NCBI GenBank assembly: GCA_964403885.1
Contig: CAYOHY010000071.1
Coordinates: 1 to 8,175, forward strand
Direction: 5' to 3'
From: CAYOHY01 sp964403885
Lineage (GTDB): Bacteria > Actinomycetota > Coriobacteriia > Anaerosomatales > PHET01
Length of the DNA stretch: 8,175 nt
Below, in pieces: positions 1 to 6,911 of the stretch. Each line of letters starts with the position of its first letter. Positions within the stretch are counted from its first letter, which is position 1. The position numbers and the translations under genes were made by a program. Under the pieces are notes generated by a model, which searched no databases, was not told the DNA's origin, and was given only the letters and a program-made list of their open reading frames with translations.

Positions 1-3000
1 TCCCCGTCACCGCCGAGGGCACCAACACCCTGCAGTTCTACGCGGTCGACGTCGCGGGCAACATCGAGGCGACCAAGACCGCCACGGTGCGCATCGACAA
101 GACCGCGCCTGTCACCACCAACAACGCACCCTCGCTCCCGCAGTCATCCACGGTTCTCGTGAGCCTCGCGGCGTCGGACACGCGCTCCGGCGTAGCGGGA
201 ACGTTCTACTCGCTCGATGGCGGGGGATGGCTGCTGTACTCGGGACCGATCGCGATCGCTGCCGAGGGCGTGCATTCTCTGCAGTTCTACTCGGCTGATG
301 CGGTTGGCAACGTCGAGGCGCCCATCACGGTATCGGTCACGGTCGACACCAAGGCGCCGGCGGGCACCATGCAGCTCAACGCCGGTGCGGCCAGCACGAA
401 GGTCGCGACGGTGACGGTGTGCTCGGCCATGGACGACGCTGCCTTCATGCGAATCGACCGCGGTACCGGCTTTGGTGCATGGATCGCGTATCAGCCATCC
501 GTCGTGGTCACTCTGCCGGCCGGCGATGGGCTCAAGGCGGTCACGGTCCAGTACCGCGACGCGGCGGGCAACGCATCGTCGTTCTCGGACACGATCTTGC
601 TCGATTCCGCCGCACTGGATGTCTCTGCACCCACGGTGTTCGCGGTCGCGAATCCGGCTAACCCCGACGGCCTCAACGGCATCTACCGCACGCCGCCCCT
701 TGTCATGCTCTACGCCGATGAGCCCTCGGCCATCACCTACAGCCTGACCAGCGCGTCGGGGCCGTGGACGCCCTACCTGTCCTCGCTCGCGATGGGCCAG
801 GGCACCACGACCGTGTGGTTCAGGGCGGTCGATCTCGCGGGCAACGTCTCGACCACCGCATCGTTCACCGTGGTCGCCGACAGCGTGGCGCCATCGGGCA
901 CCGTCGCGATCCAGCGCGGCTCTGTGTACGCGTCGTCGACGGCCGTCTCGGTCGACTCGACCGTCACCGGGGCCACGCAGATGCGCATCGACAGCGGATG
1001 GGGCTTTGGGGCGTGGATCGGGTACGCGGCGAAGGCCGACATCACGCTTCGCTCAGGCGACGGGACCAAGACCGTCACGGTCCAGTACCGCGACGACGCA
1101 GGCAACACGGTGCAGCTCAGCGATACCATCCGGCTCGACACCGTGGCGCCCGCGATCGCGTATGCCGGCGTGACCGCCGGTGGTTCGTACACGGCAACCG
1201 TCTCGCCCACGTTCTCGAGCATCGACCCGCTCGCGACCGCGACCGCCACGCTCAACGGTGCGGCGTTCGTGTCGGGCTCTGCAGTGGCCACCGACGGCAC
1301 CTACACGCTTGTCATCCGCGCCACCGACCCGGCCGGCAACACGGCCGTCGCAAGCGTTCCGTTCACGGTGAACAAGACTGGTCTCACCGGATCGATGAGG
1401 CTCGCGGCGGGTGCGGTGTACAGCACCGGCGCCTCGACGACGATCGACTCGGCGGTCGCCTCGGCCACGGTCATGCGCGTCGACAACGGCTCCGGTTTTG
1501 GTGCGTGGGGACCGTACTCGAGCAGCAGGCCGGTCACCCTCACCGCCGGCGACGGCATCAAGACCGTCACCGTCCAGTATCAGGACGGACTGGGCCGGAC
1601 CCTGCAGCTCGCTGACACGATCGTGCTCGACACCACGCCGCCGGTCATCACCATCCAGGGCGTATCCGACGGCGGTAGCTACACCGGACCCGTCAGCGTG
1701 ACCGCGCAGACCACCGACTCGGCCGCCGTCCTCTCAGCCACGCTCGATGGCCGCCCGTACGCGTTGGGTACGCCCATCGCCGGCTGGGGCTCGTTCAGGT
1801 TCTCCGTGAGCGCCACGGACGCCGCCGGTAACTCGGCGAGCCAATTGCTGGACTTCACGATCGTGCAGCCCGTCACCCCCACGGCGCCCGCCACCCCCAC
1901 CGCGCTCAGCGCGACGCCGGGTGCCCGCGTGATCGCCTTGAAGTGGGCGGCCAACGCCGAGCGCAACCTGTCCGGCTACCGCGTGTACCGGGCGACCAGC
2001 CCGCAAGGACCCTTCCTGCCGATCAATGCGTCGCTCGCGGCGACGGCCACGTACCCGGACACCGACGTCGCGTACAACGTGACCTACTACTACTCGGTCA
2101 CCGCGGTGAACAGCCTGGGCATGGAGAGCCAGGCGTCACAGGTGGTCTCGGCCACGATGGTGCGCCCGGTCGCTCGGTTCGCCGACGTCGCGCGCTACAG
2201 TGCCGCGGCGAGCATGGCGGCCCAGAGCTACCCGGCGTACGCACTGCCGGTCGCGCCCGATGGCAAGCGGCACATCGTGCTCGTCAGCGGTGAGGCTCAC
2301 GCGCGCGTCGACGTGCTCTCGGCCTCAGGGCTTGCCGGCGCGTGGGACGCGCCGATGCTGCTGACGTCCTCCGGTGCGCTGTCGCCGACGGCGCGCGATG
2401 CCATCGCGGCGTTCGCGGGGGCCAACAGCGGCGTGATGGTGCACGCGGTGGGCGGGACGACGTCGATCCAAGACGCGGTGCTCACGCAGGTGGGAGCCAT
2501 CGCCGGTGTGGGCGGCGTCGACCGCGTGGGCGGCACCACCGCCGAAGACGTCGCGGCCAACGCCGCACGGCGCATGGCGAGCGTGCTTGGAACCGACGCG
2601 ATCCCCGGCGTGCTCATCGTCAACACACAAAGCCCGGAGGCCTACTCCGACGCTCTTGCTGCGTGCTCGATCGCGTACAGCCGGCACATGCCCATCCTGG
2701 GCGTCGAGAGCGACAGCGTGCCGATTCGCACGCGCGACGCGCTTGACGCTGTGGGCGCGGGCAAGCCGAGGTATGCGGTGAGCGGCATCGGCTACATCGG
2801 CCCCAGGGCGTATGTTGAGGCCGGCGCGACGTCCCGGCTCGCCACCTCGAGTGACCGAGTGGTCGCCGCCATCGAGATCGCTCAGTCGGCCGTCGCAGCC
2901 GGCTGGTCGACGTACTCCGACATCGGCGTCGCCGCCGAGCCCGCAGACGCGCTCACCAGCGGCGCGTTCCTGGGCGCGCGCGGCGGCGTGCTGCTCTTCA

Positions 3001-3143
3001 CCGACAGGTCCACGACCCTGAGCCCGACCACCGACCAGTTCGTGCGCACCATCGTGGGCGACGCGGACCGGGGCTGGGTCTTCGGGGGCCTGCGTTCCGT
3101 GACGACGGACGCCGAGGATGCGTTGCGCGCCGCGCTCAACTAG
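1..3143 (+). CDS. Large surface protein, Ig-like repeats + Fn3 + three cell-wall-binding-2 repeats (5'-truncated by window)
   Basis: The reading frame is open from the left edge (first full codon at 3) to TAG at 3141-3143, giving 1046 visible residues; GTG at 87 is internal. Two module types alternate. Type A (about residues 35-120, 205-298, 380-462, 545-628) is Ig-like/OmpL47-like, with 'LQFYSADAVGNVE'-type strands. Type B (121-202, 299-382, 463-548) carries GFGAW and a 'TVTVQYRD'-like strand. A fibronectin type III domain follows (about 629-718, 'LSGYRVYRATSPQGPF'). The C-terminus holds three degenerate cell-wall-binding repeat 2 units (about 720-838, 839-942, 943-1046), recognisable by 'DRVGG', 'PMLLT' and 'VGG'-type strands. 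From the families, this is a secreted protein held non-covalently on wall polymers, with the Ig stalk projecting outward. A signal peptide is expected upstream of the window. Ligand and exact role are unknown: adhesin, S-layer-like protein or carrier of an N-terminal enzyme domain are all possible. Confidence 0.9.
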   Translation, partial: PVTAEGTNTLQFYAVDVAGNIEATKTATVRIDKTAPVTTNNAPSLPQSSTVLVSLAASDTRSGVAGTFYSLDGGGWLLYSGPIAIAAEGVHSLQFYSADAVGNVEAPITVSVTVDTKAPAGTMQLNAGAASTKVATVTVCSAMDDAAFMRIDRGTGFGAWIAYQPSVVVTLPAGDGLKAVTVQYRDAAGNASSFSDTILLDSAALDVSAPTVFAVANPANPDGLNGIYRTPPLVMLYADEPSAITYSLTSASGPWTPYLSSLAMGQGTTTVWFRAVDLAGNVSTTASFTVVADSVAPSGTVAIQRGSVYASSTAVSVDSTVTGATQMRIDSGWGFGAWIGYAAKADITLRSGDGTKTVTVQYRDDAGNTVQLSDTIRLDTVAPAIAYAGVTAGGSYTATVSPTFSSIDPLATATATLNGAAFVSGSAVATDGTYTLVIRATDPAGNTAVASVPFTVNKTGLTGSMRLAAGAVYSTGASTTIDSAVASATVMRVDNGSGFGAWGPYSSSRPVTLTAGDGIKTVTVQYQDGLGRTLQLADTIVLDTTPPVITIQGVSDGGSYTGPVSVTAQTTDSAAVLSATLDGRPYALGTPIAGWGSFRFSVSATDAAGNSASQLLDFTIVQPVTPTAPATPTALSATPGARVIALKWAANAERNLSGYRVYRATSPQGPFLPINASLAATATYPDTDVAYNVTYYYSVTAVNSLGMESQASQVVSATMVRPVARFADVARYSAAASMAAQSYPAYALPVAPDGKRHIVLVSGEAHARVDVLSASGLAGAWDAPMLLTSSGALSPTARDAIAAFAGANSGVMVHAVGGTTSIQDAVLTQVGAIAGVGGVDRVGGTTAEDVAANAARRMASVLGTDAIPGVLIVNTQSPEAYSDALAACSIAYSRHMPILGVESDSVPIRTRDALDAVGAGKPRYAVSGIGYIGPRAYVEAGATSRLATSSDRVVAAIEIAQSAVAAGWSTYSDIGVAAEPADALTSGAFLGARGGVLLFTDRSTTLSPTTDQFVRTIVGDADRGWVFGGLRSVTTDAEDALRAALN

Positions 3144-3154
3144 CGCGTGACGAC

Positions 3155-3195
3155 CGGCGTAGGCGGGCGCCTTCCGGGGCGCTCGCCCTACGGCG
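3155..3195. terminator. Terminator-like hairpin in convergent junction
   Basis: The arms at 3158-3171 and 3178-3192 pair as CGTAGG/CCTACG, then CG/CG, one G-T wobble and GCGCC/GGCGC. One C (3186) is bulged and the loop is TTCCGG. Two more pairs (3155-3156 with 3194-3195) extend it past a mismatch. It sits just after the stop of the surface-protein gene and contains the stop codon of the CapA gene (3190-3188), so it could serve both converging transcripts. No T-run follows on either strand, so it is not a textbook intrinsic terminator. It may act with Rho or protect mRNA 3' ends. Confidence 0.5.
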
Positions 3196-4465
3196 TCCCC
3201 ATCGTGAACGAGCCGTCCTCGGCCATCTTGACCGGGGTGGCGAAGTCCTCGTCCGAGAGCTTCTGGACGAGCTTGACCGCTTCTCGGCTGGTGTCGGGGC
3301 GCGGGAAGCCGGGATCCTCGATGCGCATCGAGCGCCAGCGGCCGCTTTGCACGGTGCCGTCGCCGGCCACCTTCACCGTCAGGATGCCCGACAGCGCGCG
3401 GTCGCCCGCACGGTTGAAGCACTTCCATCCGGCGAAGTTGCCCAGCGAGTAGGCGATGAGCTTGCCCTGGTACTGCTCCATGCCGCGCACTACGTGAGGG
3501 CCCGAGCCCAAGACCAGATCCGCGCCCTCGTCCACCACAGCGTGCGCGAACGCGCGCGAATCGCCTCGGAACTCGCCGTAGGCGGTCTCCGGGCCCTCAG
3601 GCGTGTGGGTCTTGTCGACGCCTTCTGCACCCGCATGGATGAGCACCACCACGACGTCGGCCTTCTCGTTCGCCGCCCGCACGAGCGCACGCGCACCTTC
3701 GATATCGGCAAGGCTGTCGGCCCACGGATACGGCGCGAAGCCGAGGAAGGCGACCTTGACGCCGTCGACCTCCTTGACCGCCATCGTGCCGTTGAGGCCG
3801 GTCAGCGCGATGCCGTTGCTCTCGAGCGCGTCGCGCGTGGCCGTGCGACCGGTGTCGAAGTAGTCGTTCGAGTGGTTGTTCGCGAGGTTGACCACGTCGA
3901 AGCCCGCCCACGCGAGTGCCTCGGCGTTCTTGGGTGGTGCCTGGAAGGCGTAGCACTCGGTGGCCGACTTGCGGTCGCACTTGGAGGGCCCGCCCTGTCC
4001 AAAAGTCCCCTCGAGGTTGCCGACCATGATGTCGGGCGCGACCGTGAACTCGCGCACGCGCGTGAACAGTGCCCGGCCGTTGTCTGGCGGGTTGCCGTAG
4101 CGCGACCCGGGCGTGGTGTCGCCCACCCACCCGATCTCGATCACGGTCGAGGCGAGCTCCGAGGCGGCGGCGGTCTTGGTCGCCGGCTGTGCGGCAGGCG
4201 TGGCGGCGACGCTCTCAGCGGTGCCGGTCGACGCGTCTTTGGGCTGTGCGGTGATGCGGGTGTGGCGGGGGAGCGGCGGGGTCTTGTCGGCAGGCCGCAT
4301 CATCCCGCGCGCGACGGCAGCCACGACCACAACGGCTGCGACGATCGACAGGGTCACGACGACCGCGCGGGTCTGGCGTCGGCGCCGTGCGCGGCCCGCA
4401 AGCGAGCGTGAGAACTGCGGGCGCTCGAGCACGCGCCCGTAGCGGGTGCGGTCGGAGCGCGTCAC
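3188..4465 (-). CDS. CapA family protein (poly-gamma-glutamate synthesis-type metallophosphatase fold), membrane-anchored
   Basis: The 425-aa protein has an Arg-rich cytoplasmic N-terminus, one membrane segment (about 34-52), an Ala/Pro/Thr-rich linker (about 58-105) and an extracytoplasmic CapA domain (about 108-385). The family's conserved blocks are all present: GWVGD (112-116), GNLEG (149-153), NLANNH (193-198), IHAG (276-279, H277), GSGPHV (320-325) and YSLGNF (339-344). CapA proteins share the calcineurin-like metallophosphoesterase fold and take part in capsule or poly-gamma-glutamate export/attachment; some paralogues act on other envelope substrates. No capB/capC/capD neighbour is visible, so poly-gamma-glutamate itself is not shown. 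C163 and C171 could form a disulfide. The start is GTG at 4465 with only a weak SD of its own. It overlaps the stop of an upstream 18-codon ORF that has a strong SD, so translation may be coupled; another candidate start is GTG at codon 12. Confidence 0.88.
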   Translation of the reverse strand: MTRSDRTRYGRVLERPQFSRSLAGRARRRRQTRAVVVTLSIVAAVVVVAAVARGMMRPADKTPPLPRHTRITAQPKDASTGTAESVAATPAAQPATKTAAASELASTVIEIGWVGDTTPGSRYGNPPDNGRALFTRVREFTVAPDIMVGNLEGTFGQGGPSKCDRKSATECYAFQAPPKNAEALAWAGFDVVNLANNHSNDYFDTGRTATRDALESNGIALTGLNGTMAVKEVDGVKVAFLGFAPYPWADSLADIEGARALVRAANEKADVVVVLIHAGAEGVDKTHTPEGPETAYGEFRGDSRAFAHAVVDEGADLVLGSGPHVVRGMEQYQGKLIAYSLGNFAGWKCFNRAGDRALSGILTVKVAGDGTVQSGRWRSMRIEDPGFPRPDTSREAVKLVQKLSDEDFATPVKMAEDGSFTMGTP

Positions 4466-4518
4466 GCGAGGCCCCGACCACGCAGGTGAGATGGAGCGCT
4501 GCTGCCGATGAATGACAT
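4462..4518 (-). CDS. Possible 18-codon leader ORF translationally coupled to CapA
   Basis: ATG at 4518-4516 is preceded by GGGGAGG (4533-4527) at a spacing of 8 nt, one of the best ribosome binding sites in the window. The frame reads MSFIGSSAPSHLRGRGLA and ends in TGA at 4464-4462. That stop overlaps the CapA GTG (4465-4463) in a GTGA arrangement typical of translational coupling. The CapA frame has no ATG, GTG or TTG upstream of 4465 before its stop at 4561-4559. Either this is a real leader peptide, or a single-base indel separates the true CapA start from its body. The peptide resembles no family I know. Confidence 0.45.
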   Translation of the reverse strand: MSFIGSSAPSHLRGRGLA

Positions 4519-4557
4519 GCGGTGAGCCTCCCCGTGGCTCAGGCGGATACCGTGCCC

Positions 4558-4584
4558 ATCATAGCCGCAGCGGGCTCGTGTCGC
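4558..4584 (-). promoter_or_regulatory. Candidate promoter for the leader ORF/CapA transcript
   Basis: On the minus strand, TATGAT at 4563-4558 matches the sigma-70 -10 consensus at five of six bases. GCGACA at 4584-4579 is a four-of-six -35 with a short 15-nt spacer. Initiation would fall near 4551, about 33 nt before the leader ATG and just after the upstream gene's stop (4608-4606). This suggests CapA can be transcribed separately from the O-antigen-ligase-like gene, although read-through remains possible because no terminator is seen between them. Confidence 0.45.
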
Positions 4585-4605
4585 GCGGAGTACGGGCCCA
4601 GCTCC

Positions 4606-6453
4606 CTAGCGGGGAGCAACCGTCGCGGGTGGCGAATCCCACGTCCGGTCCCAAGCCTGCAGCGTGGGGTCGGCCGTGACGGGGTGCTGCGCGGCGAGCG
4701 CCGCGTCGATGTAGGAGTCGGCGTCCGAGCGGCCCAGGTCGACCGCTGCGCGCGCGAGTGCGTAGTCCCAGACGCCCAGGGTCGGGTCGACTGCGCGGCC
4801 GCGCTCCGCGAAAGCCCACGTCAGCTCCCAGTAGTCGACCGGGCTCATCGCGGTGCGGTGCTGCCATGTGAGCTCGAGAGCGAGCACGGGGATGTCGACT
4901 CGGCCGCGCGCGTCCTCAGGGTAGTCGGTGGCGAGCTCTCGCAGCAGCGATATCGTCTGCCCGGGGCTGCTGACCGTGTCGCCGGCGACCACGAGCGCCC
5001 CCAGCTCCTGGCCCAGGTAGAAGGGGTCGTCCGATGCGGACTCGCCCTTGTCGATCACCTGAAGGGTCGCGGCCACGCTCTGCTGCTGTGCTTGCTTGAG
5101 GTCGTAGTAGGTGTCGAGTTGCGGCCACAGCGTGACGATCGCCGCCATGGCCGCGATCGCGAGTGCCACGGAGGGCACGAACATCATCGACGTGGGGCGT
5201 TCGGCGACGGTCTCCACGCCCTCGGGCCGCCGCGCAGCTCCGATGATCGTGCCCACCAACGCGGTCACACTGAGCGCCGAGAGCGGGTCGGCCCACGATG
5301 TCGTCATCGCGGCGAAGCAGGCCACGCAGCCCGCGGCGAGCCAACGCACACTCGCCGAGGATGTGGGCGACATCGCCACCCGAGCAAGATGCAGTGCGAT
5401 CGTGACTGCCGCCACGCCAAAGGCCAGCAGGCCGATGAGGCCGCTGCTCGTCATCCAGTCGGTCAGGATGCCGTGCGCGTCGTTGGCCATCCACACGTCG
5501 AGGCCGCCGGCCGGAGTGACGTCCCACGAGTTGACCGTGTCGAAGTTCGACGGACCCATACCCAGCAGGGGAGAAGCGGCGACGCGGGCGGTGGCGGAGT
5601 CCCAAATGGCCAGCCGGCCGGTGAGCAGATGATCGAGCCGGTGGTAGGCGTCCGAGCCAAGAAGGTGACCGGAGGTCAGGGCTGCCGAGGCGAACGCCGC
5701 GAAGAAGATCAGCGACGCAAACGCCGCCGACCCGCGGATCACCCAGTCGCGCCGCGTCTCGCCGGGTCGCAGCAGCCCGTAGGCCGCGACACCCAGGGCA
5801 ACGCCCAGCCAGGCGGCGCGAGCGTCGGTGGCGGCCAGCGCCCCAACCTGAGCGACGAGTGCCGCTACGAGGCACCACGAGCGCCAGCCCGAGCGAAGCC
5901 CGCGACCCGCGAGCAGCGCCGCGGTGGCGAACAGGGTCACCGTGAGCGCCTGCCCCAGCGAGAGCGGGTTGTCGAACAACGCCATCGCGCGGCCCATGCC
6001 CGGGTCGTAGACGGCCACCACGCCCGCAAGCTCCAAAGCCACCCAGACCGAGCAGATCGTGCCGGCTGTGGCCAACACGCGTGCGATATTGCGCAGGTCC
6101 TTGCGGTCCGAACCCACCACGGTGACCACGAGCCAGCCCAGCAGCGTCGCCCATGCGAGCCAGCCCTGCCACAGCGGTGCACCGCCGAGGACCGCGGTCC
6201 ACGGGTTCTCGCTGCGCAGCGCCGCAACGAGCATGACCGCGACCGGGATCGCCGACAGGCCCAGCAGTGTGGCGTGCCGGACGGCGAAGCGCCTGCGATG
6301 GAAGGCCCAGTACGTGAGGGGAGTGAGCGCGATCAGCGCGGCGAGCTCGGTCGATAGAGCGGGTGTCTCGAGACGCTGAAAGAGCGCGGCGAACAGCCAC
6401 ACCACAGTGAGAGACACAGGCAGCACGTATCGGTCGAACTTCTCGAGTAGCAT
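4606..6453 (-). CDS. O-antigen ligase/polymerase-like polytopic membrane protein with soluble C-terminal tail
   Basis: From ATG 6453 the protein has 615 residues. Hydrophobic segments lie near residues 10-26, 34-52, 61-79, 98-115, 122-146, 167-184, 193-208, 214-228, 242-260, 338-358, 371-408 and 423-443. Features of the Wzy/WaaL (O-antigen ligase, Wzy_C) superfamily are an F-x-NPLS-x-GQ stretch (about 160-168), TDARAAW (209-215), and a large loop containing RLAIW (280-284), PLLGMGPSNF (295-304) and AHG (327-329) before the next helix. Family members polymerise or transfer lipid-linked glycans at the outer face of the cytoplasmic membrane; the substrate here is unknown. The tail (about 446-615) is soluble, mostly helical and perhaps TPR-like. 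The frame stays open to 6756, but those starts run into the opposite-strand gene at 6656. GTG 6486, behind GGGGA, is an alternative; ATG 6453 puts the first helix nine residues in, as is usual. The CapA gene lies downstream on the same strand. Confidence 0.82.
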   Translation of the reverse strand: MLLEKFDRYVLPVSLTVVWLFAALFQRLETPALSTELAALIALTPLTYWAFHRRRFAVRHATLLGLSAIPVAVMLVAALRSENPWTAVLGGAPLWQGWLAWATLLGWLVVTVVGSDRKDLRNIARVLATAGTICSVWVALELAGVVAVYDPGMGRAMALFDNPLSLGQALTVTLFATAALLAGRGLRSGWRSWCLVAALVAQVGALAATDARAAWLGVALGVAAYGLLRPGETRRDWVIRGSAAFASLIFFAAFASAALTSGHLLGSDAYHRLDHLLTGRLAIWDSATARVAASPLLGMGPSNFDTVNSWDVTPAGGLDVWMANDAHGILTDWMTSSGLIGLLAFGVAAVTIALHLARVAMSPTSSASVRWLAAGCVACFAAMTTSWADPLSALSVTALVGTIIGAARRPEGVETVAERPTSMMFVPSVALAIAAMAAIVTLWPQLDTYYDLKQAQQQSVAATLQVIDKGESASDDPFYLGQELGALVVAGDTVSSPGQTISLLRELATDYPEDARGRVDIPVLALELTWQHRTAMSPVDYWELTWAFAERGRAVDPTLGVWDYALARAAVDLGRSDADSYIDAALAAQHPVTADPTLQAWDRTWDSPPATVAPR

Positions 6454-6655
6454 GGCGTCCCAGGTTGCCGGTACCGCGGGCGTCACTTTGTTCCCCGCGA
6501 GCGTACGCGCGCGAGTGAGCAAACTGTGAGCCTTTTCCCGCCGACGGTCTGTGAGCGAGCGCACCAATCGGCGGGCGGCGCATCCATCCGTTCCCGTAAA
6601 CGCCTCGGGAGCATAGAATCCCATTACTGATGCAACCACGGAAAGAAGGCCGATG
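6454..6655. other. Divergent intergenic region with small direct repeats
   Basis: About 200 bases separate the minus-strand polymerase-like gene from the plus-strand operon. The region holds promoter-like elements near 6591-6619 and two copies of CTGTGAGC (6524-6531 and 6549-6556). A further GTGAGC at 6515-6520 lies 11 bases from the first copy. No RNA gene or convincing additional ORF is seen. If the polymerase-like gene starts at GTG 6486 or ATG 6624 instead of ATG 6453, part of this region is coding. Confidence 0.5.
6591..6619 (+). promoter_or_regulatory. Candidate promoter for the small acidic protein / XRE-cupin / acyl-CoA synthetase operon
   Basis: TAGAAT at 6614-6619 matches the -10 consensus at five of six bases. 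TTCCCG at 6591-6596, 17 bases upstream, is a poor -35 match. The predicted start near 6626 would give a leader of about 30 nt before the ATG at 6656. A weak opposing -10 (TATGCT, 6616-6611 on the minus strand) overlaps it, so divergent transcription is possible. The weak -35 would fit activator dependence, but that is inference. Confidence 0.4.
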
Positions 6656-6886
6656 ATGAGCGACGACGTCACTCCCAACGACCAGGAATCAACAACTCCC
6701 GAGCCCGCCGAGGACAAGCACTCCTTGAAGGAGGGCCTGCGCGAGGGCGCTGCCAAGGCGTTTGGCTATGCGGTCGAGGTCGGATCGATCCTCGGCGGCT
6801 CGAGCGGCGAGATCGTCGAGGCAGAGCGTGAAGTGGCCGCGGCGGAGGCCGAGGACCTGATCGATCGTATCGACGGCGAAGGTTAA
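6656..6886 (+). CDS. Small acidic protein of unknown function
   Basis: The gene encodes 76 residues from the second of two tandem ATGs. AGAAGG (6644-6649) lies 6 nt before ATG 6656 but only 3 nt before ATG 6653, so the later start is preferred. I do not recognise the family. The N-terminal ~22 residues are polar, Ser/Thr/Pro/Glu-rich and probably disordered. Then comes a basic-acidic helix around KEGLREGAAKAFGYAVEVG, a Gly/Ser turn (ILGGSSGE) and a strongly acidic, Ala/Glu-rich amphipathic helix to the C-terminus. There are no Cys residues, no signal peptide and no clear membrane segment. It lies 25 nt before the XRE-cupin gene with no terminator between, so the two are probably co-transcribed. 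Its position suggests an accessory role for the regulator or the acyl-CoA synthetase, but nothing in the sequence shows this. It overlaps an unlikely upstream extension of the opposite-strand gene; the good SD favours this strand. Confidence 0.72.
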   Translation: MSDDVTPNDQESTTPEPAEDKHSLKEGLREGAAKAFGYAVEVGSILGGSSGEIVEAEREVAAAEAEDLIDRIDGEG

Positions 6887-6911
6887 GACACCACGGGGAC
6901 CAGGGGGACCA

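Noticed and set aside
2325..3428. A 367-codon minus-strand frame across the convergent junction
   Set aside because: It is antisense to the cell-wall-binding repeats and overlaps the CapA 3' end out of frame, with shadow composition and no start signal.
3347..4411. A 354-codon plus-strand frame opposite CapA
   Set aside because: CapA on the minus strand has all family motifs; this frame has low-complexity Arg/Gly/Val composition and no domain.
4522..6357. A 611-codon open frame on the plus strand
   Set aside because: It is entirely antisense to the polytopic membrane protein gene. Its composition (Arg, His, Gly, Gln runs) is that of a shadow frame with no recognisable domain.
6454..6756. 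N-terminal extension of the polymerase-like gene up to 6756
   Set aside because: It would overlap the small acidic protein gene and its promoter. Residues before the ATG at 6453 are mostly charged and unlike the family, and the first membrane helix fits a start at 6453 or 6486.
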